From contig NZ_LQOX01000009.1 in the NCBI RefSeq assembly GCF_002102175.1, positions 1 to 37,909 on the forward strand: a stretch of DNA of 37,909 nucleotides. Direction: 5' to 3'. This DNA comes from Mycobacterium gastri. Its GTDB lineage: Bacteria; Actinomycetota; Actinomycetes; Mycobacteriales; Mycobacteriaceae. Shown one piece after another: positions 26,501-37,909 of this stretch. Positions within the stretch are counted from its first letter, which is position 1; the number at the start of each line of letters is the position of its first letter. Under the pieces are notes generated by a model. The model was given only the letters and a program-made list of their open reading frames with translations, was not told the DNA's origin and made no database searches. Both the position numbers and the translations under genes were made by a program.

Positions 26501-29500
26501 GCCGGAGACATTGGCCGCCGTCGCGAAGTCCTGCGTGCTCGTGTTGAACAAGCCAGAGATGGTGTTGCCGAAGTTGGCGATGCCCGATTCCATGGAGCCG
26601 ACGTTTCGGTAGCCCGAGACTCCGGTGCTGGCAAGCGAAACGTTGCGGAAGCCCGAGTTGTTGGCGCCGACGTTGCCGAAGCCGGACGCGCTGCCGGTGC
26701 CGGAGTTGAAGAAGCCCGACGACGGGTTGGTTGTCGAGTTCCCGAATCCCGGCGCCGCCGGTACATCGATGAACGTGATGTCGATGGGGCCAAAGCCGCT
26801 GGAGATAGCGATCGGTATCGAGGTATCTGGTCCGCCAACGAGCACATCAATGTTGGGCAAGATGCCGGTGAGGGCCGGGATGGAGATGGTGGCGAAGGTG
26901 ATGCTGAGATACGACGAGTCGAGGACGCTGATGGTGATTGGTTGAATAACGATGGGGCCGAGGACAATGTTCGATCTATCGAGAGTGATGGGGAAATTGA
27001 TGGGGATCGCCAGGTCCATGTCCAGGACCGAGAATTCCGGAATATAGATTCCGGCGTGGAAACCATACAGGCCCTGGTAGTCACCCCGCCAGAAGAAGCC
27101 GTTGCTGTAATTGCCCGCATTGAAAGCCCCGGTGTTGACATTGCCCGTGTTCGCCAGGCCCGTGTTGTAGTTACCGGTGTTGAGCAAGCCCGTGTTGTAG
27201 TCGCCGGCGTTGAAGCTGCCGGTGTTGGTGCTGCCCGTGTTTGCCAGGCCCGTGTTGTAGTTGCCCGGGTTAACGATGCCGGTGTTCGCGCTGCCCGTGT
27301 TGTAGCCGCCCGTGTTGTAGGTGCCCGCATTGGCGATGCCGGTGTTGCCGGTCCCCGAGTCCCACAGACCTGCGTTGTAGCCGCCGGTGTTCTCGATGCC
27401 GGTGTTTGCGGTGCCCGCATTGGCGATACCCCAGTTGCCGGTGCCCGAGTTTCCTATGCCGACGTTGCCGGTGCCGGAGTTGAAGAAGCCGATGTTTCCG
27501 GTGCCGGAGTTGAACAAGCCGATGTTGGCGCTGCCCGAGTTCAGCGCACCGAACCCGATTTCGCCGTCACCCGTGAGCCCGATGCCGATGTTGTTGCTGC
27601 CGGTGTTGGCAAAGCCGATATTGTTCTCGCCGGTGTTCGCAAAACCGGTATTGCCGTTGCCCGCGTTGCCGAAACCGCGGTTGTGGTCGCCGAAGTTTGC
27701 CGGACCGATGTTGTAGTCGCCCAGGTTCCCGGAGCCGATGTTGTGTACGCCGTAGTTTCCGAAGCCGATGTTGGAGCCGCCGATGTTTGCGCCGCCGACG
27801 TTTCCGCTTCCAAAGTTTCCGCTACCGAGGTTGTAGTCGCCGGTGTTCCCGCTGCCCAGGTTGAAGCTGCCGTTGTTTGCGACACCCAGGTTTGAAACCG
27901 TGAAATTGCCGAAGAAACCCGCGAGGTTGGTGCCCGTGTTCGCGACGCCTGACACATTGGCCGGCGTCGCGAGGTCCAGCGTGCTCACGTTGAGGAATCC
28001 CGACACGGTGTTGCCGAAGTTCGCCATGCCCGATACCAGGTCGCCGACGTTCTTGTAGCCCGAGATTCCTGAGCCGCCGGTCGCCGAGTTGAAGAAACCG
28101 GAGTTGTTGGCGCCGACGTTGCCGAAGCCCGATGCGCTGCCGGTGCCGGAGTTGAACAAGCCCGACGACGGGACGCTGGTCGTGTTTCCGTAGCCGGGAG
28201 CCGCCGGAACGTCGATGACCGGGATGGCGATGGGACCGATGCCGCCAGTGCCGTCGATAGTTATCGCGGTGGTTGGGCCGCCGATGAGGGCGTCGGTGGA
28301 GCGAAAGGTAATCGCGATATCGCCGAACGTAATGGGACCAACGCTGATAGCTTGTGTGGTTCCGGTGCCCAGGACGTTGATGTCGGCGGTGTATTTGGGA
28401 ATGGTGAAGCCCTGAATGGTCAGGGTGCCGAGTGTCACGCTTATCGGGATGTTGATGGGGATACTCACGTAGAAGTCCACCGGAATGGCGGTATCGGGGA
28501 TATAGATGGTGTAGTTGTAGCCCGTCAGGCCTTGGTAATCGCCCCGCCATAAGATGCCATTGTTATAGCTGCCGGAATTGATGAAACCAGTGTTGACATC
28601 TCCCGAGTTTGCAAAGCCTGTATTGTAGTTGCCCGTATTCGAGTAGCCCGTGTTGTACGAACCCGGGTTGAAGCCCGCGGTGTTGAAGCTGCCGGTGTTG
28701 AAGCTGCCAGAGTTGTAGTCGCCCGTGTTGCCGAGCCCGGTATTCCCGTTGCCGGAGTCGGCGAAGCCGGTATTGACGTGGCCGGAGTTGAAGAAACCCG
28801 TGTTGGTGTTGCCGCTATTGCCGACGCCCCAGTTTCCGGTGCCCGAGTTGCCGATGCCGACGTTGCCGGTGCCCGAGTTGAACAAGCCGATGTTGCCGGT
28901 GCCCGAGTTGAACAGGCCGCTGTTGCCGCTGCCGGAGTTCAGCGCGCCGAACCCGATTTCCCCGTCGCCGGTGAGCCCGATGCCGATATTGTTGCTGCCG
29001 GTGTTCGCAAAGCCGATATTGGAGTTGCCGGTGTTCGCTAAGCCGCTGTTGGCGTTGCCTGCGTTGCCGAAACCGCGGTTGTAGTCGCCGAGGTTTCCCG
29101 AGCCAATGTTGTAGTCGCCAAGGTTCCCGGAGCCGAAATTATGTGAGCCGTGGTTTCCGAAGCCGACATTGAAGCTGCCGATGTTCGCGCCGCCCAGGTT
29201 GTGATCGCCGACGTTTCCGCTGCCGAAGTTGGAGTCACCGACGTTTCCGGAGCCGAAATTGTGTGAGCCGATGTTTGCGAAGCCGACGTTTAAGGCGCCG
29301 TCGTTTGCGAGGCCCAGGTTAAAGGTCCTCATCCCGTCCGCGTTGTCACGGTATAGGCCCGCGAGGTTGGCGCCGATGTTGCCCAAGCCCGAGACATTGG
29401 CTGGCGTCGCGAGGTCCAGCGTGCTCGTGTTGAGGAATCCTGACACGGTGTTGCCCCAGTTCGCCGCGCCGGATACCAGGGCACCGACGTTCCTGTAGCC

Positions 29501-32500
29501 CGAAAGTCCTGAGCTGCCGGAGGCCAAGTTCCACAAGCCTGAGTTATTGGCGCCGACGTTGCCGAGGCCCGAGGCGGTGCCGGTGCCGGAGTTGAAGAAG
29601 CCCGACGACGGGCTGGTTGTCGAGTTTCCATATCCTGGGGCGCCGCCCAAGTCGATGAATGTCCAGTCGGCGGGGCCGAGGCTGGCGAAGACCGGGATGA
29701 CCATCACGGTCGAACCGTCAGGATTCCCAATCTGGATTGCCGGCGTGGGGCCACTGGCATAGATGGGCGGAATGGTGAGGGAGTTAATCGTGCCTTCCAG
29801 GACTGGGATTGGACCGAGCGTAACGGTGGTACCGAACGGGATGTCGTCGATCGTTATGCCGTTGTAGACGGTGGTGGTGAAGCTGGCGTTGATGGGGATA
29901 TTGATCGGGATGGTGGCAAGCAGGTCCAATGCGATCTCTGGCATGTGGATCGTGTAGTTGAAGCCGATCAGGCCCTGGCTGTCGCCCCGCCACAACAGGC
30001 CGTTATCCATGTCGCCGGTGTTGAGGGCGCCGGTGTCGATGCTGCCGGAGTTGGCCAAGCCGGTGTTGTAATTGCCGGTGTTGAGTAGGCCGCTGTTGTA
30101 GTTGCCGGGATTGAAGCTGCCGGTGTTGGTGGCGCCGATGTTGTAGTTGCCGGTGTTGTAGTTGCCCGCGTTGGCGATGCCGGTGTTGGCGATGCCGGCG
30201 TTGAAGAGGCCGGTGTTGGTGCTGCCCGCGTTGCCGATGCCGGTGTTGTAGCTGCCGGTGTTGCCGATGCCCCAGTTTCCGCTGCCGGAGTTTCCGATGC
30301 CGATGTTGTTGGTGCCGGAGTTGAACAGGCCGATGTTGCCGGTGCCGGAGTTGAGGGCGCCGAACCCGGTCTGGCCGTTGCCGCTGAGGCCGATGCCGAT
30401 GTTTCCGTCACCGGTGTTGCCGAAGCCGATGTTGCCGTCACCGGTGTTACCCAAGCCGATGTTGGCGCTGCCTGCGTTGGCGAACCCGCGGTTGTCGCTG
30501 CCGGTGTTGGCGAACCCGATATTGGCGCTGCCGATGTTGCCGCTGCCGACGTTGTGGTCGCCGATGTTGCCGCTGCCGAGGTTGAGGTCGCCGAGGTTGC
30601 CGCTGCCCAGGTTGTGGGCACCGATATTTCCCAGGCCCACGTTGAAGACCGGCCCGGTTGCGCTGTCACGAAGAGCGCCCGCCAGGTTGGTGCCGATGTT
30701 TGCGAAGCCGGAGATATTGGCCGCGGTGGCGAGGTCTTGGGTGCTGGTGTTGTAGAAGCCCGAGATGGTGTTGCCCAAGTTGGCCACGCCCGACTCCAGG
30801 GAGCCGACGTTTCGGTAACCCGAGACCCCCGCGCTGCCGAAGGAAACGTTGCGGAAGCCCGAATTGTTGGCGCCGACGTTACCGAAGCCCGATGCGCTAC
30901 CGGTGCCGGAGTTGAAGAAGCCCGACGACGGGCTGGTTGTCGAGTTCCCGAACCCCGGCGCCGCCGGTATATCGATGATCTGGATCGTCCCACCCTGCAA
31001 GGCGCCGACGACCGTGGCGTCTATCGACGTACTTGGTCCGCCGATGGCAATTGTCACTGTGGGAGCGGTGAGCGTGGAGGACGAGATTTTGACCGGGCCT
31101 AAATAGAAGTCACCGTCCAGGAAATATGTTTTGGGGTACGTATAACCCGGGAACGTGTACACCTGCCCGCCGACAACAATTACCTGGTTTATGGGATTAA
31201 AAGACTCGATGTCGATGGGGACGGTGGGAATATTGATCGCGACATCGACGCTAATCTGGCCTTGATTGTCGCCAGATACGAAAAAGCCGTTACTGTTATT
31301 GCCCGTGATGAAAGCGCCGGTGTCAACATTTCCTGGGTTGTAGTGGCCGGTGTTGTAATTGCCCGGGTTGAACCCGCCCGTGTTGTGCTGGCCCGCGTTG
31401 TAGCTGCCGGTGTTGGTGGCGCCCGCGTTGAGGAAGCCGGTGTTGTAGCTGCCGGCATTGGCGAGGCCGGTATTGGCGGTACCCGAGTTCCAGGGGCCCG
31501 TGTTATAGCTGCCCGTGTTGTCGATGCCGGTGTTGCCAAGGCCGGTGTTGCCAATGCCCCAGTTGCCGCTGCCGGGGTTTCCGATGCCGACGTTTGAGGT
31601 TCCGGAGTTGAAGAAGCCGATGTTGCCGGTGCCGGAGTTGAACAAGCCGATGTTGCCGCTGCCCGAGTTGAGCGCCCCGAACCCGACTTGTCCGTCGCCC
31701 GTGAGCCCGACGCCGATGTTGTTGCTGCCGGTGTTTGCAAAGCCGACGTTATTGTCGCCCGCGTTGGCGAAGCCAACATTGTTGTCGCCGGCGTTCCAGA
31801 AGCCCCGGTTGCGGTTGCCGAAGTTCCCGCTGCCCAGGTTGTAATCGCCAAGGTTTCCGAAGCCGAAGTTGTCAATGCCGTGGCTTCCGAAGCCGAGGTT
31901 CCCGTCGCCGATGTTTCCGCTGCCGATATTTGTGTTGCCGATGTTTCCGCTGCCGATATTCGAGCTGCCAACGTTACCTCTGCCGATATTCGAGCTGCCA
32001 ATGTTTCCGCTGCCGTAGTTAGAGTCCCCGATGTTTGCGTTGCCAATGTTCGACACGCCCTGGTTGGCAAAGCCAAAGTTTCCCGTCGACGGCCCGCCGA
32101 GGATGCCGGACATGTTGCTGCCGGTGTTGAGGACACCCGAGACAAACGCCGGCGTCGCGATGCTCAGCAGACTGGCATTGAACAAACCCGAGACGGTGTT
32201 GCCCGAGTTCACCAGGCCCGATTCCAGCGCACCGGTGTTGAGGTAGCCCGAGACCCCGACATCCGATGAGTTGACGAAGCCCGAATTATTGGCGCCCGAG
32301 TTTGCGACGCCCGATGAACTACCAGAACCGGTGTTGAAGAAGCCCGACGACGGGATGTCGGTTGAGTTTCCGAAGCCCGGAGCCCCAAACCACAGGCCCT
32401 GGTAATCTCCTCGCCACAACAGGCCATTGCTGTAATTGCCCGAGATCAAAGCGCCGGTGTCGACATTGCCGGTGTTTGCCACGCCGGTGTTGTAGTCGCC

Positions 32501-33688
32501 ACTGTTCAAAAAGCCGGTGTTGTAACTGCCACGGTTGAAGCTGCCGGTGTTGGCGCTGCCCGTGTTGTAGTTGCCCGTGTTGTAGTTGCCCGCGCTGGCA
32601 ATGCCGGTGTTAGCTACCCCGGCGTTGAATAGGCCGGTGTTGGTGCTGCCCGCGTTGCCGATGCCGGTGTTGTAGCTGCCGGTGTTGCCGATGCCCCAGT
32701 TTCCGGTGCCGGAGTTGCCGATGCCGATGTTGTTGGTGCCGGAGTTGAACAGGCCGACGTTGCCGGTGCCCGAGTTCAGGGCGCCGAAGCCGAACTGGCC
32801 GTCGCCGCTGAGCCCGATGCCGATGTTGCCGTTACCGGTGTTGCCGAAGCCGATGTTGCCGTCACCGGTGTTGCCGAAGCCGATGTTGTCGCTGCCAGTG
32901 TTGCCGAAGCCGAAGTTGCGGACGGCTGCTGTGAACGAGGGACCGGTGTTTCCGAACCCGATGTTCCCGCTGCCGATGTTTCCGCTGCCGATGTTTCGGC
33001 TGCCGACGTTCCCGGAGCCGAGATTGAAATCGCCGATGTTGCCGTTACCGACGTTTCCGCTGCCCACGTTTGCGGCGCCCAGGTTGAAGCCCGCCCCACT
33101 GAGCGGGTCGACTACAGCCTGGGCGGCTGCCGCGGCTGCCGCGGCTGCCGCGGCGGGTGCGAGGGCTACCGCCGGCGCCCGGGTGAATGGAGTCAGCGCT
33201 GAGGCGACCGCCGAAGCCTCGGCGTGATAGTCGAACATTGCGGCCACATCCTGGGCCCACATCTGCTCATAGTCAGCCTCGGCGGCGGCGATCGCCGGCG
33301 CGTTTTGCCCCAGCAGGTTCGAGCCCACCAGCCATACAAACTGAGCGCGGTTGGCCGAAATGATCGCCGGATGCACGGTCGCCGCTTGCGCCGCCTCGAA
33401 CGCGGCCGCCGCCAACCGGGCCTGGGCGGCCGCCTGCTCGGCTTGGATCGCCGCCGCACTCAACCACCCCACATAGGGTGCGGCCGCATCCACCATCGCC
33501 GCCGAGGCCGGGCCCTGCCACGACGAACCCGCCAGCCCAGAGGTCAGCGACGAAAATGCGGCTGCGGATGAAGCCAGCTCGGCGGCTAACCCCTGCCAGG
33601 CCCCGGCCGCCGCCAGCATCGGCGCCGCCCCCGCGCCAGCAAACATATGCCCCGAATTGCGCTCCGGCGGTAGCCCCGGGAAATCCAT
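23594..33688 (-). CDS. PPE family protein, PPE-MPTR subfamily (giant)
   Basis: This protein of about 3364 aa starts [12 protein letters not shown]. The PPE domain (about 1-175) has PPE at 7-9 and the WQG motif at 57-59. A polyalanine hinge (about 180-195) follows, then MPTR repeats NxGxGNxG ([15 protein letters not shown] and so on) to the end at NNVPLP. The MPTR part is organised in seven modules of 440-482 residues, each closing with PSSG(F/L)FN. Six carry a beta-rich insert of about 100-120 aa after (W)RGDYQGL; the first lacks it. PPE proteins are exported by ESX type VII systems (MPTR members by ESX-5) and sit at the cell surface. ATG 33688 is preferred for its GGGAG spacing; ATG 33691 is next to it. 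No stop or frameshift was seen. Confidence 0.93.
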   Translation of the reverse strand: MDFPGLPPERNSGHMFAGAGAAPMLAAAGAWQGLAAELASSAAAFSSLTSGLAGSSWQGPASAAMVDAAAPYVGWLSAAAIQAEQAAAQARLAAAAFEAAQAATVHPAIISANRAQFVWLVGSNLLGQNAPAIAAAEADYEQMWAQDVAAMFDYHAEASAVASALTPFTRAPAVALAPAAAAAAAAAAAQAVVDPLSGAGFNLGAANVGSGNVGNGNIGDFNLGSGNVGSRNIGSGNIGSGNIGFGNTGPSFTAAVRNFGFGNTGSDNIGFGNTGDGNIGFGNTGNGNIGIGLSGDGQFGFGALNSGTGNVGLFNSGTNNIGIGNSGTGNWGIGNTGSYNTGIGNAGSTNTGLFNAGVANTGIASAGNYNTGNYNTGSANTGSFNRGSYNTGFLNSGDYNTGVANTGNVDTGALISGNYSNGLLWRGDYQGLWFGAPGFGNSTDIPSSGFFNTGSGSSSGVANSGANNSGFVNSSDVGVSGYLNTGALESGLVNSGNTVSGLFNASLLSIATPAFVSGVLNTGSNMSGILGGPSTGNFGFANQGVSNIGNANIGDSNYGSGNIGSSNIGRGNVGSSNIGSGNIGNTNIGSGNIGDGNLGFGSHGIDNFGFGNLGDYNLGSGNFGNRNRGFWNAGDNNVGFANAGDNNVGFANTGSNNIGVGLTGDGQVGFGALNSGSGNIGLFNSGTGNIGFFNSGTSNVGIGNPGSGNWGIGNTGLGNTGIDNTGSYNTGPWNSGTANTGLANAGSYNTGFLNAGATNTGSYNAGQHNTGGFNPGNYNTGHYNPGNVDTGAFITGNNSNGFFVSGDNQGQISVDVAINIPTVPIDIESFNPINQVIVVGGQVYTFPGYTYPKTYFLDGDFYLGPVKISSSTLTAPTVTIAIGGPSTSIDATVVGALQGGTIQIIDIPAAPGFGNSTTSPSSGFFNSGTGSASGFGNVGANNSGFRNVSFGSAGVSGYRNVGSLESGVANLGNTISGFYNTSTQDLATAANISGFANIGTNLAGALRDSATGPVFNVGLGNIGAHNLGSGNLGDLNLGSGNIGDHNVGSGNIGSANIGFANTGSDNRGFANAGSANIGLGNTGDGNIGFGNTGDGNIGIGLSGNGQTGFGALNSGTGNIGLFNSGTNNIGIGNSGSGNWGIGNTGSYNTGIGNAGSTNTGLFNAGIANTGIANAGNYNTGNYNIGATNTGSFNPGNYNSGLLNTGNYNTGLANSGSIDTGALNTGDMDNGLLWRGDSQGLIGFNYTIHMPEIALDLLATIPINIPINASFTTTVYNGITIDDIPFGTTVTLGPIPVLEGTINSLTIPPIYASGPTPAIQIGNPDGSTVMVIPVFASLGPADWTFIDLGGAPGYGNSTTSPSSGFFNSGTGTASGLGNVGANNSGLWNLASGSSGLSGYRNVGALVSGAANWGNTVSGFLNTSTLDLATPANVSGLGNIGANLAGLYRDNADGMRTFNLGLANDGALNVGFANIGSHNFGSGNVGDSNFGSGNVGDHNLGGANIGSFNVGFGNHGSHNFGSGNLGDYNIGSGNLGDYNRGFGNAGNANSGLANTGNSNIGFANTGSNNIGIGLTGDGEIGFGALNSGSGNSGLFNSGTGNIGLFNSGTGNVGIGNSGTGNWGVGNSGNTNTGFFNSGHVNTGFADSGNGNTGLGNTGDYNSGSFNTGSFNTAGFNPGSYNTGYSNTGNYNTGFANSGDVNTGFINSGSYNNGILWRGDYQGLTGYNYTIYIPDTAIPVDFYVSIPINIPISVTLGTLTIQGFTIPKYTADINVLGTGTTQAISVGPITFGDIAITFRSTDALIGGPTTAITIDGTGGIGPIAIPVIDVPAAPGYGNTTSVPSSGLFNSGTGSASGFGNVGANNSGFFNSATGGSGISGYKNVGDLVSGMANFGNTVSGFLNVSTLDLATPANVSGVANTGTNLAGFFGNFTVSNLGVANNGSFNLGSGNTGDYNLGSGNFGSGNVGGANIGGSNIGFGNYGVHNIGSGNLGDYNIGPANFGDHNRGFGNAGNGNTGFANTGENNIGFANTGSNNIGIGLTGDGEIGFGALNSGSANIGLFNSGTGNIGFFNSGTGNVGIGNSGTGNWGIANAGTANTGIENTGGYNAGLWDSGTGNTGIANAGTYNTGGYNTGSANTGIVNPGNYNTGLANTGSTNTGSFNAGDYNTGLLNTGNYNTGLANTGNVNTGAFNAGNYSNGFFWRGDYQGLYGFHAGIYIPEFSVLDMDLAIPINFPITLDRSNIVLGPIVIQPITISVLDSSYLSITFATISIPALTGILPNIDVLVGGPDTSIPIAISSGFGPIDITFIDVPAAPGFGNSTTNPSSGFFNSGTGSASGFGNVGANNSGFRNVSLASTGVSGYRNVGSMESGIANFGNTISGLFNTSTQDFATAANVSGFANIGTNLSGVFHNSSAAAGRFFNLGLANAGQLNVGFGNTGDFNLGNGNLGDLNFGSGNIGDHNVGSGNIGSANIGLGNTGDHNTGLGNTGSANIGLGNTGDGNIGFGNTGDGNIGIGLSGNGQTGFGALNSGTGNIGLFNSGTNNIGIGNSGTGNWGIGNTGSYNTGIGNPGRANTGLFNAGIANTGIANAGNYNTGNYNTGATNTGGFNPGATNTGWFNTGDYNTGFANSGNIDTGAFNTGDMDNGLFWRGDSQGLIGAYYAITVPEIPASFDVQIPINIPISVGITDININAFTIPKVTFSGLDDGLGGEVVGYFGPVSVYGAQTGDPIVISFGDQPTVAINVGNPDGSTVIGIHGAGGFGPITIPFINVPAAPGYGNSTSSPSSGFFNSGSGSASGLGNFGANNSGIFNFSSGLAGNSGVQNYGSLQSGFANFGNTVSGIYNTGTQGLTSAANVSGFANVGANLAGVLRDSATGTIFNVGLGNEGQLNLGFGNIGAYNLGNGNIGAYNLGSGNVGDHNLGGGNLGDLNFGSGNIGSGNIGFGNIGDGNIWFGNTGGANIGFGNTGDGNIGFGNTGDGNIGIGLSGDGLTGFGALNSGTGNVGLFNSGTNNIGIGNSGTGNWGIGNSGSYNTGIGNTGSTNTGLFNAGSTNTGIANAGSTNTGTYNAGTTNTGSFNPGGYNTGWFNPGDFNTGLFNTGNSNTGLANSGNVDTGAFISGNYSNGFFWRGDYQGLVSVSYFSTIPEIPWYYDVNAPIDIPIMGSVSEITRETYHISDVPIKVQLQQTICYPWYEPPFYKCTTYTTTVYDGSIGGWTTDASILQPAISVNNAITQTFDLAGSGTSGPYTFGFGYQQNPGFFNSTTEPSSGFFNSGSGNGSGFFNSTAGPVSGLANDFAYSSGFSNAGGTGNSGYINYGALESGFANLGNTISGIFNTSTLDLTAAAFDSGIGNVGTNLSGFFNNVPLP
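23600..32360 (-). repeat. Higher-order tandem repeat, seven modules of about 1.4 kb
   Basis: The marker CCCGACGACGGG or its variants (PSSG codons) recurs at 32343, 30921, 29601, 28161, 26715, 25335 and 23892. The steps are 1422, 1320, 1440, 1446, 1380 and 1443 bp, all multiples of three. Within each module the order is: 5-residue MPTR repeats, then a TG(N/S)(V/I)DTGA / WRGDYQGL end block, a non-repetitive beta insert, and a block with GANNSGF, SGYxNVG, GNTxSG and LATxANxSG. This indicates growth by duplication of whole modules. Confidence 0.85.
33123..33149 (-). repeat. 9-bp tandem repeat coding for polyalanine hinge
   Basis: GCGGCTGCC occurs three times in a row with a partial fourth copy. 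It encodes the run of alanines between the PPE domain and the MPTR region. Copy number could vary between strains in whole-codon steps. Confidence 0.75.
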
Positions 33689-34128
33689 CATGTCTCCCAA
33701 AGTCGAAGCAGATGGCTGGCGCCGCCTTGGCGGCCGGTGTCGTTGTGTCCGTGCGACAGTCGCTGTGTCACCGAACAACTGCTTGGCTGCGCCAGACAGT
33801 ATCACCGCGATCCAAGTGAATTTCCGGGAATCCGCAACCGGCCCCTTGGTTGATCCCCGGCCCACGGCGGTATTGGCAACGGAGCCGGGGCGGGACGTTT
33901 GACTACATGAAACATCCACTGCGAGAACGTTGTTCGGGCACTGTTACCGACTTGTTGCAACGCCTGCGCGCTGCTGGCGGCGGTGTTGTTCTCCTCCGAT
34001 AGGGGGAGGAAATTTCATCTCTCGAATCCGCCGTTTGGCCGAGGGTGCTTTGGCGCCGGTGGGGTGAGGGTGGTCGGTGGAGTACTGGCTTCGTCGCGAA
34101 ATGCGTTCGAACAAAGGGGATCGAAGTG
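33689..34128. other. Divergent intergenic region between PPE-MPTR and PE_PGRS genes
   Basis: These 440 bp hold no credible gene. They contain the promoters of both divergent surface-protein genes. A hairpin TCCTCC/GGAGGA lies at 33992-34010 about 120 bp before the PE_PGRS start. AAGGGG at about 34114-34119 is the PE_PGRS Shine-Dalgarno and GGGAG at 33694-33698 that of the PPE gene. I could not assign -10/-35 elements. Confidence 0.6.
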
Positions 34129-37100
34129 ATGTCGTTCGTGTTGGCAAGCCCGCAAGCGCTGGCGGCGGCGGCAGCTGATGTGGTGGGTATCGGTTCGTCG
34201 TTGCGTTCGGCAAATGCGGCGGTAGCGGCCCCGACCACGGCGGTGTTGGCGGCGGGTGCCGATGAGGTCTCGGCGGCGGTGGCGTCGCTATTTTCCGGAC
34301 ATGGCCAGGCCTATCAGAGCTTGAGCGCTCAGATGACGGCGTTTCACGACCAGTTCGTGCAGGCCCTCAATTCGAGTTCGGGCGCTTATGCGACCGCTGA
34401 GGCAGCCAACGTATCGCCCCTGCAGCCGCTGCTCAATGTGATCAACGCGCCCACCGAAGCGCTGGTGGGTCGTCCATTGATCGGCAACGGCGCCGACGGG
34501 GCGCCGGGCTCCGGGGCAAGCGGCGGGGCCGGCGGGATCTTGTTGGGCAACGGCGGCGACGGCGGGTCGGGTGCAGCCGGACAGGCCGGCGGTGCCGGCG
34601 GTGACGCTGGCTTCATCGGTAATGGCGGCAGCGGCGGGACCGGTGGGGCCGGTGCGACCGGCGGGTCCGGCGGCCGTGGTGGGTGGCTGCTGGGCTCCGG
34701 TGGGCACGGCGGAGCTGGTGGGGCCGCCGGCGGTGCCGGTGGCGCCGGTGGTGTTGCCCCGTTGATCGGGAAGGGTGGCGCCGGTGGAGCCGGCGGGAGC
34801 GACCTTAGCGGTTACGGCGGTAACGGAGGTGCCGGCGGTCGTGGCGGGTTGCTTTTTGGTGATGGTGGCGTCGGCGGGGCTGGCGGGACCGGCGGTGTGG
34901 GTGCTGGTGGCGGCGGGGCCGGCGGCAACGCCGCGTTGATCGGCTTCGGGGGCGCCGGAGGAGCGGGAGGGACCGGTGCCGCCGGCGCTGCCGGCGTGGA
35001 TGGTGGTGCTGGCGGGGCTGGCGGCAACGGCGGGAACGCCGGTGTGTTCGGATTCGGCGGTCAGGGTGGGACCGGCGGGGATGGCGGCATCGGCGGGGCA
35101 GGCGCCGCCGGCCCCGCCGGTCAGCAGGGCAATACGGGTGCATCCGGCGGCGCCGCCGGTGCCGGCGGGGCCGGAGGTCGTGCGTGGATCGGCATCTCGG
35201 GCGACGGCGGTCGCGGCGGTACCGGCGGAGCGGGTGGCACCGGCGGGGCGGGCGGCGTCGCCCTGGGCCTGGGTGACCAGGGCGGCCAGGGCGGCACCGG
35301 CGGCACCGGCGGGGCGGCTGGCGCGGGCGGCGCGGCCGTTGGGTTCGGTGGGACCGCGGGCAGCGCGGGTAGAGGTGGTGTCGGCGGCACCGGCGGCACC
35401 GGCGGCACCGGCGCGGCCGGCCAGGCCGGTGCTAGCGACCCGAGCGCGCCGACCGCGGGACTTCAGGGCGGCCAAGGCGGCACCGGCGGCACTGGTGGCG
35501 CGGGTGGCGCGGGTATTGGCGGTGTGGGTGGTGGCGCCGGCGGACAGGGCGGTATCGGTGGCCAGGGCGGCCAGGGCGGCCAGGGCGGTTCCGATACCGG
35601 AGCCGCCGGCGGTAGCGGCGCCGCCGGCGGACAGGGCGGCACCGGCGGCACCGCCGGGGCGGCCGGCTCCGGGACCGACGGTGGTGCGGCAGGCACGATC
35701 GGCACGGGGGGCAAAGGCGGCACAGGTGGCGTCGGTGGCTACGGCAGCACCGGCCAGCCCGGCGTATCCGGCGGCTCGCCGAGCGCCGGTGGCCAAGGCG
35801 GCGACGGCGGCGCTGGCGGCCAGGGCGGCACGGGTGGTGCGGGCATCGGCGGGGTTGGCGGCGGCCAAGGCGGGCAGGGTGGCGTCGGTGGCCAGGGCGG
35901 CCAGGGGGGCCAGGGCGGTGCCAACACCTTCGGCACCGGAAGCGATGGTGCCGATGGGGGCAAAGGCGGCGCCGGAGGCGCGGCCGGGGCGGCCGGCTCC
36001 GGAATCGACGGCGGCGCGGACGGCACCGCCGGCACCGGCGGCCGGGGCGGCGCGGGCGGCGACGGCGGCGCCGGCGCCACCGGTTCCACCGCGGCCACCC
36101 CCCTTGACACCGGCTCCACCGGCGGCAAGGGCGGAGCGGGCGGCCAAGGTGGCCTAGGCGGCGCCGGTAACGGCGGAATCAACGGTTCCGGCGGGGCCGG
36201 GGGTAACGGCGGACGAGGCGGCCAGGGTGGCATCGGCTACGCCGACGACGGCACCAACAACGCCACCGCCGGCGGCACCGGCGGCACCGGAGGCACGGGC
36301 GGCGCAGCGGGCGCGGCCGGCACCGGCGGCACCGGGGGCACCGCCGGCACGGCCGGCGCCGGCGGCGCCGGCGGCCGGGGTGGAGAGGGTGGCATCAGCT
36401 CGACTTTCGGCGGCACCTCAGGTCAAGGCGGCGCTGGCGGCCAGGGCGGGCAGGGCGGCCAGGGTGCCACCGGTCCGGCGGGTGGAACCGGCTCTACCGG
36501 CGGCCAGGGCGGTGACGGTGGTCAGGGCGGTCAGGGCGGCAACGCCTCCACTCACAATGCGACAACCAACGGCGGCGGCGGCCGGGGCGGCCAAGGCGGC
36601 GCAGGTGGTGTCGGTGGCGCGGGCTACACCGATGATGGCGCCGACAACGCCGGCACCGGAGGCACCGGCGGTGCCGGTGGGCAAGGCGGCCTAGGCGGTG
36701 CGACGGGCACCGGCGGCTTCGCCGGCCAGGGCGTCGGCGCGGGCGGCGCGGGCGGCGCGGGCGGTGAGGGCGGGCAAGGCGGTGCCACCGCCACCGTCGG
36801 TCACACTGCAGGAGACGGCGGTCAGGGCGGCCGCGGAGGCCAAGGCGGCAGTGGCGCCAACGGTGCTCGCCCGTACATCGGCGACACCGGTGGCGCCGGT
36901 GGCGACGGCGGTGCCGGCGGCAAGGGCGGTGCCGGGGGCAGCGCGGTCACTGGGGCAACTAACGGTAGCGGCGGCCGCGGTGGCCAAGGAGGTCTCGGCG
37001 GAACCGGTGGCGCCGGATACAACGACGACGGCGGCTATAACGCCACCGCCGGCGGTCCTGGCGGCACCGGCGGCGCAGGAGGCGGTGCTGGCGTGGCCGG

Positions 37101-37909
37101 CACCGGCGGCATCGGTGGTGCCGCGGGTATCGGCGGTGACGGCGGTACCGGCGGCACCGGCGGGGATGGCGGCGTAGGCAAAATCGGGAGACCCAGCCCG
37201 TCCCCCCTCGACGGAGGTAGCGGCGCCGCGGGCGGCGCCGGTGGGCAAGGCGGAGCCGGTGGTGCGGGTATTGGCGGGGTTGGCGGTGGCCAAGGTGGCC
37301 AGGGCGGCGTCGGCGGCCACGGCGGCGCGGGCGGCGCGGGCGGCAACAACAACGCGACTAACGGCGGTGACGGCGGGCCCGGTGGCCAAGGCGGCACCGG
37401 CGGCGCTGCCGGCGCTGGCGGCACCGGCACCGATGGCGGCGCGGCCGGGGCGAACGGCACGGCCGGTGACGGCGGGAACGGCGGCGCCGGCGGCACGGGT
37501 GGTACCGGCCAAGCCGGCGCGTCCGGAACCTCGCCCACTGCTGGCGGACCAGGCGGTAGCGGCGGTGTCGGCGGCGAGGGCGGTGATGGTGGTGCGGGCA
37601 TCGGCGGGGTCGGCGGTGGCCAAGCTGGCCGAGGCGGCGACGGCGGGCAAGGCGGCACCGGGGGCGTCGGCGGCACCAACACCGCAAGCGGCGCCGACGG
37701 TGCCGATGGCGGGCAAGGCGGCACCGGCGGCACCGCCGGCGCTGGCGGCGCCGCAACCGACGGCGGTACGGTCGGAGCGAACGGCATTGGCGGCAAGGGC
37801 GGCACCGGAGGCACCGGGGGCAACGGCGGCACCGGGAAAGCGGGCACGTTCAGCGGCTCGCCCACCGACGGAGGCCTGGGTGGTGGGGCCGGCGGCGCCG
37901 GCGGCACCG
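34129..37909 (+). CDS. PE_PGRS family protein (3' end beyond window)
   Basis: At least 1260 aa. The N-terminal PE domain ([20 protein letters not shown], to about residue 95) carries the YxxxE type VII secretion signal YATAE (87-91). The linker [20 protein letters not shown] leads to GNGADG and then a PGRS region of Gly-Gly-Ala/Asn/Gln repeats to the window edge; frame checks at several points, including the last codons, show no shift. PE_PGRS proteins are exported by ESX-5 and exposed at the surface. The PGRS part has its own long period: GY-(A/T/N)DDG blocks at 36235, 36622 and 37015 (387 and 393 bp apart). The start is ATG 34129. The final length is unknown. Confidence 0.93.
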   Translation, partial: MSFVLASPQALAAAAADVVGIGSSLRSANAAVAAPTTAVLAAGADEVSAAVASLFSGHGQAYQSLSAQMTAFHDQFVQALNSSSGAYATAEAANVSPLQPLLNVINAPTEALVGRPLIGNGADGAPGSGASGGAGGILLGNGGDGGSGAAGQAGGAGGDAGFIGNGGSGGTGGAGATGGSGGRGGWLLGSGGHGGAGGAAGGAGGAGGVAPLIGKGGAGGAGGSDLSGYGGNGGAGGRGGLLFGDGGVGGAGGTGGVGAGGGGAGGNAALIGFGGAGGAGGTGAAGAAGVDGGAGGAGGNGGNAGVFGFGGQGGTGGDGGIGGAGAAGPAGQQGNTGASGGAAGAGGAGGRAWIGISGDGGRGGTGGAGGTGGAGGVALGLGDQGGQGGTGGTGGAAGAGGAAVGFGGTAGSAGRGGVGGTGGTGGTGAAGQAGASDPSAPTAGLQGGQGGTGGTGGAGGAGIGGVGGGAGGQGGIGGQGGQGGQGGSDTGAAGGSGAAGGQGGTGGTAGAAGSGTDGGAAGTIGTGGKGGTGGVGGYGSTGQPGVSGGSPSAGGQGGDGGAGGQGGTGGAGIGGVGGGQGGQGGVGGQGGQGGQGGANTFGTGSDGADGGKGGAGGAAGAAGSGIDGGADGTAGTGGRGGAGGDGGAGATGSTAATPLDTGSTGGKGGAGGQGGLGGAGNGGINGSGGAGGNGGRGGQGGIGYADDGTNNATAGGTGGTGGTGGAAGAAGTGGTGGTAGTAGAGGAGGRGGEGGISSTFGGTSGQGGAGGQGGQGGQGATGPAGGTGSTGGQGGDGGQGGQGGNASTHNATTNGGGGRGGQGGAGGVGGAGYTDDGADNAGTGGTGGAGGQGGLGGATGTGGFAGQGVGAGGAGGAGGEGGQGGATATVGHTAGDGGQGGRGGQGGSGANGARPYIGDTGGAGGDGGAGGKGGAGGSAVTGATNGSGGRGGQGGLGGTGGAGYNDDGGYNATAGGPGGTGGAGGGAGVAGTGGIGGAAGIGGDGGTGGTGGDGGVGKIGRPSPSPLDGGSGAAGGAGGQGGAGGAGIGGVGGGQGGQGGVGGHGGAGGAGGNNNATNGGDGGPGGQGGTGGAAGAGGTGTDGGAAGANGTAGDGGNGGAGGTGGTGQAGASGTSPTAGGPGGSGGVGGEGGDGGAGIGGVGGGQAGRGGDGGQGGTGGVGGTNTASGADGADGGQGGTGGTAGAGGAATDGGTVGANGIGGKGGTGGTGGNGGTGKAGTFSGSPTDGGLGGGAGGAGGT
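36235..37060 (+). repeat. About 390-bp higher-order repeat within PGRS region
   Basis: Three GY(A/T/N)DDG blocks, each followed by an Asn-rich NNATAGG-like stretch, occur at 36235, 36622 and 37015. [14 protein letters not shown] blocks recur at about 35842, 37265 and 37597. This points to unit duplications of about 130 residues. Confidence 0.6.

Noticed and set aside
25484..27895. Long plus-strand open frame (803 codons) opposite the PPE gene, with similar ones at 23486-25339 and elsewhere
   Set aside because: Antisense reading of MPTR repeats gives low-complexity Val/Ala/Gly-Asp strings with no RBS or domain; open only because of repeat codon use.
24340..33060. Regular short repeats that could suggest a CRISPR array
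   Set aside because: Period is 15 bp in-frame coding (NxGxGNxG), with no spacers of constant length and no cas genes.
34288..36147. Minus-strand open frame of 619 codons in the PE_PGRS region, and plus-strand frames rich in Ala/Pro/Arg
   Set aside because: Shadow of GGN-rich PGRS codons; the true frame has the PE domain and secretion motif.

Overview
The window looks like the chromosome of a slow-growing Mycobacterium. It is GC-rich, it carries a giant PPE-MPTR gene and a PE_PGRS gene (a pair of expanded families characteristic of the M. tuberculosis / M. marinum / M. kansasii clade), and its M20 peptidase / PEBP-like gene pair resembles Rv2141c-Rv2140c of M. tuberculosis. The species cannot be fixed from sequence reading alone.

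Layout. (1) 421-1934: an AbiEi/AbiEii (type IV, MenAT-like) toxin-antitoxin operon with a palindromic operator candidate in front of the antitoxin. (2) 2221-11544: a lipid/carbonyl metabolism cluster. An aldehyde dehydrogenase and a PucR/CdaR-type regulator are on the minus strand. Diverging from them are two overlapping acyl-CoA dehydrogenase subunits (one without the catalytic Glu), an acetoacetate-decarboxylase-like protein, a short remnant of an acyl-CoA synthetase, a WS/DGAT acyltransferase, an SDR broken by a 5-bp tandem duplication, and a second, intact SDR. (3) 11545-12089: a gene-poor segment with a 353-bp element bounded by 34-bp inverted repeats (31/34 matching). (4) about 12090-19361: a decaying actinomycete integrative conjugative element (AICE). 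It has an HD-domain protein, a Nudix hydrolase, an HTH regulator, an SCO3933-like protein, a TraB/FtsK-type DNA translocase, an HUH-type Rep with a frameshift, a 54-aa protein, and a large serine recombinase with a frameshift whose stop codon lies inside tRNA-Leu(GAG). (5) 19564-21449: core genes (M20 peptidase, PEBP-like protein). (6) 21651-23537: a NarL-type response regulator and a sensor kinase arranged tail to tail. (7) 23594-33688: a PPE-MPTR protein of about 3364 residues built from seven modules of about 1.4 kb. (8) 34129 to the end: a divergent PE_PGRS gene that runs off the window.

How the genes work together (inference). Region 2 probably forms one regulon under the PucR-like protein, acting on a CoA-linked acid or ketone. 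The two acyl-CoA dehydrogenases probably form one heteromeric enzyme. In region 4 the divergent HTH regulator and the SCO3933-tra-rep operon share a 272-bp intergenic segment carrying an array of TGTCC repeats, which is the likely control switch of the element. Rep and integrase are both out of frame while TraB and the regulators are intact, so the element is probably fixed in place but still expressed in part.
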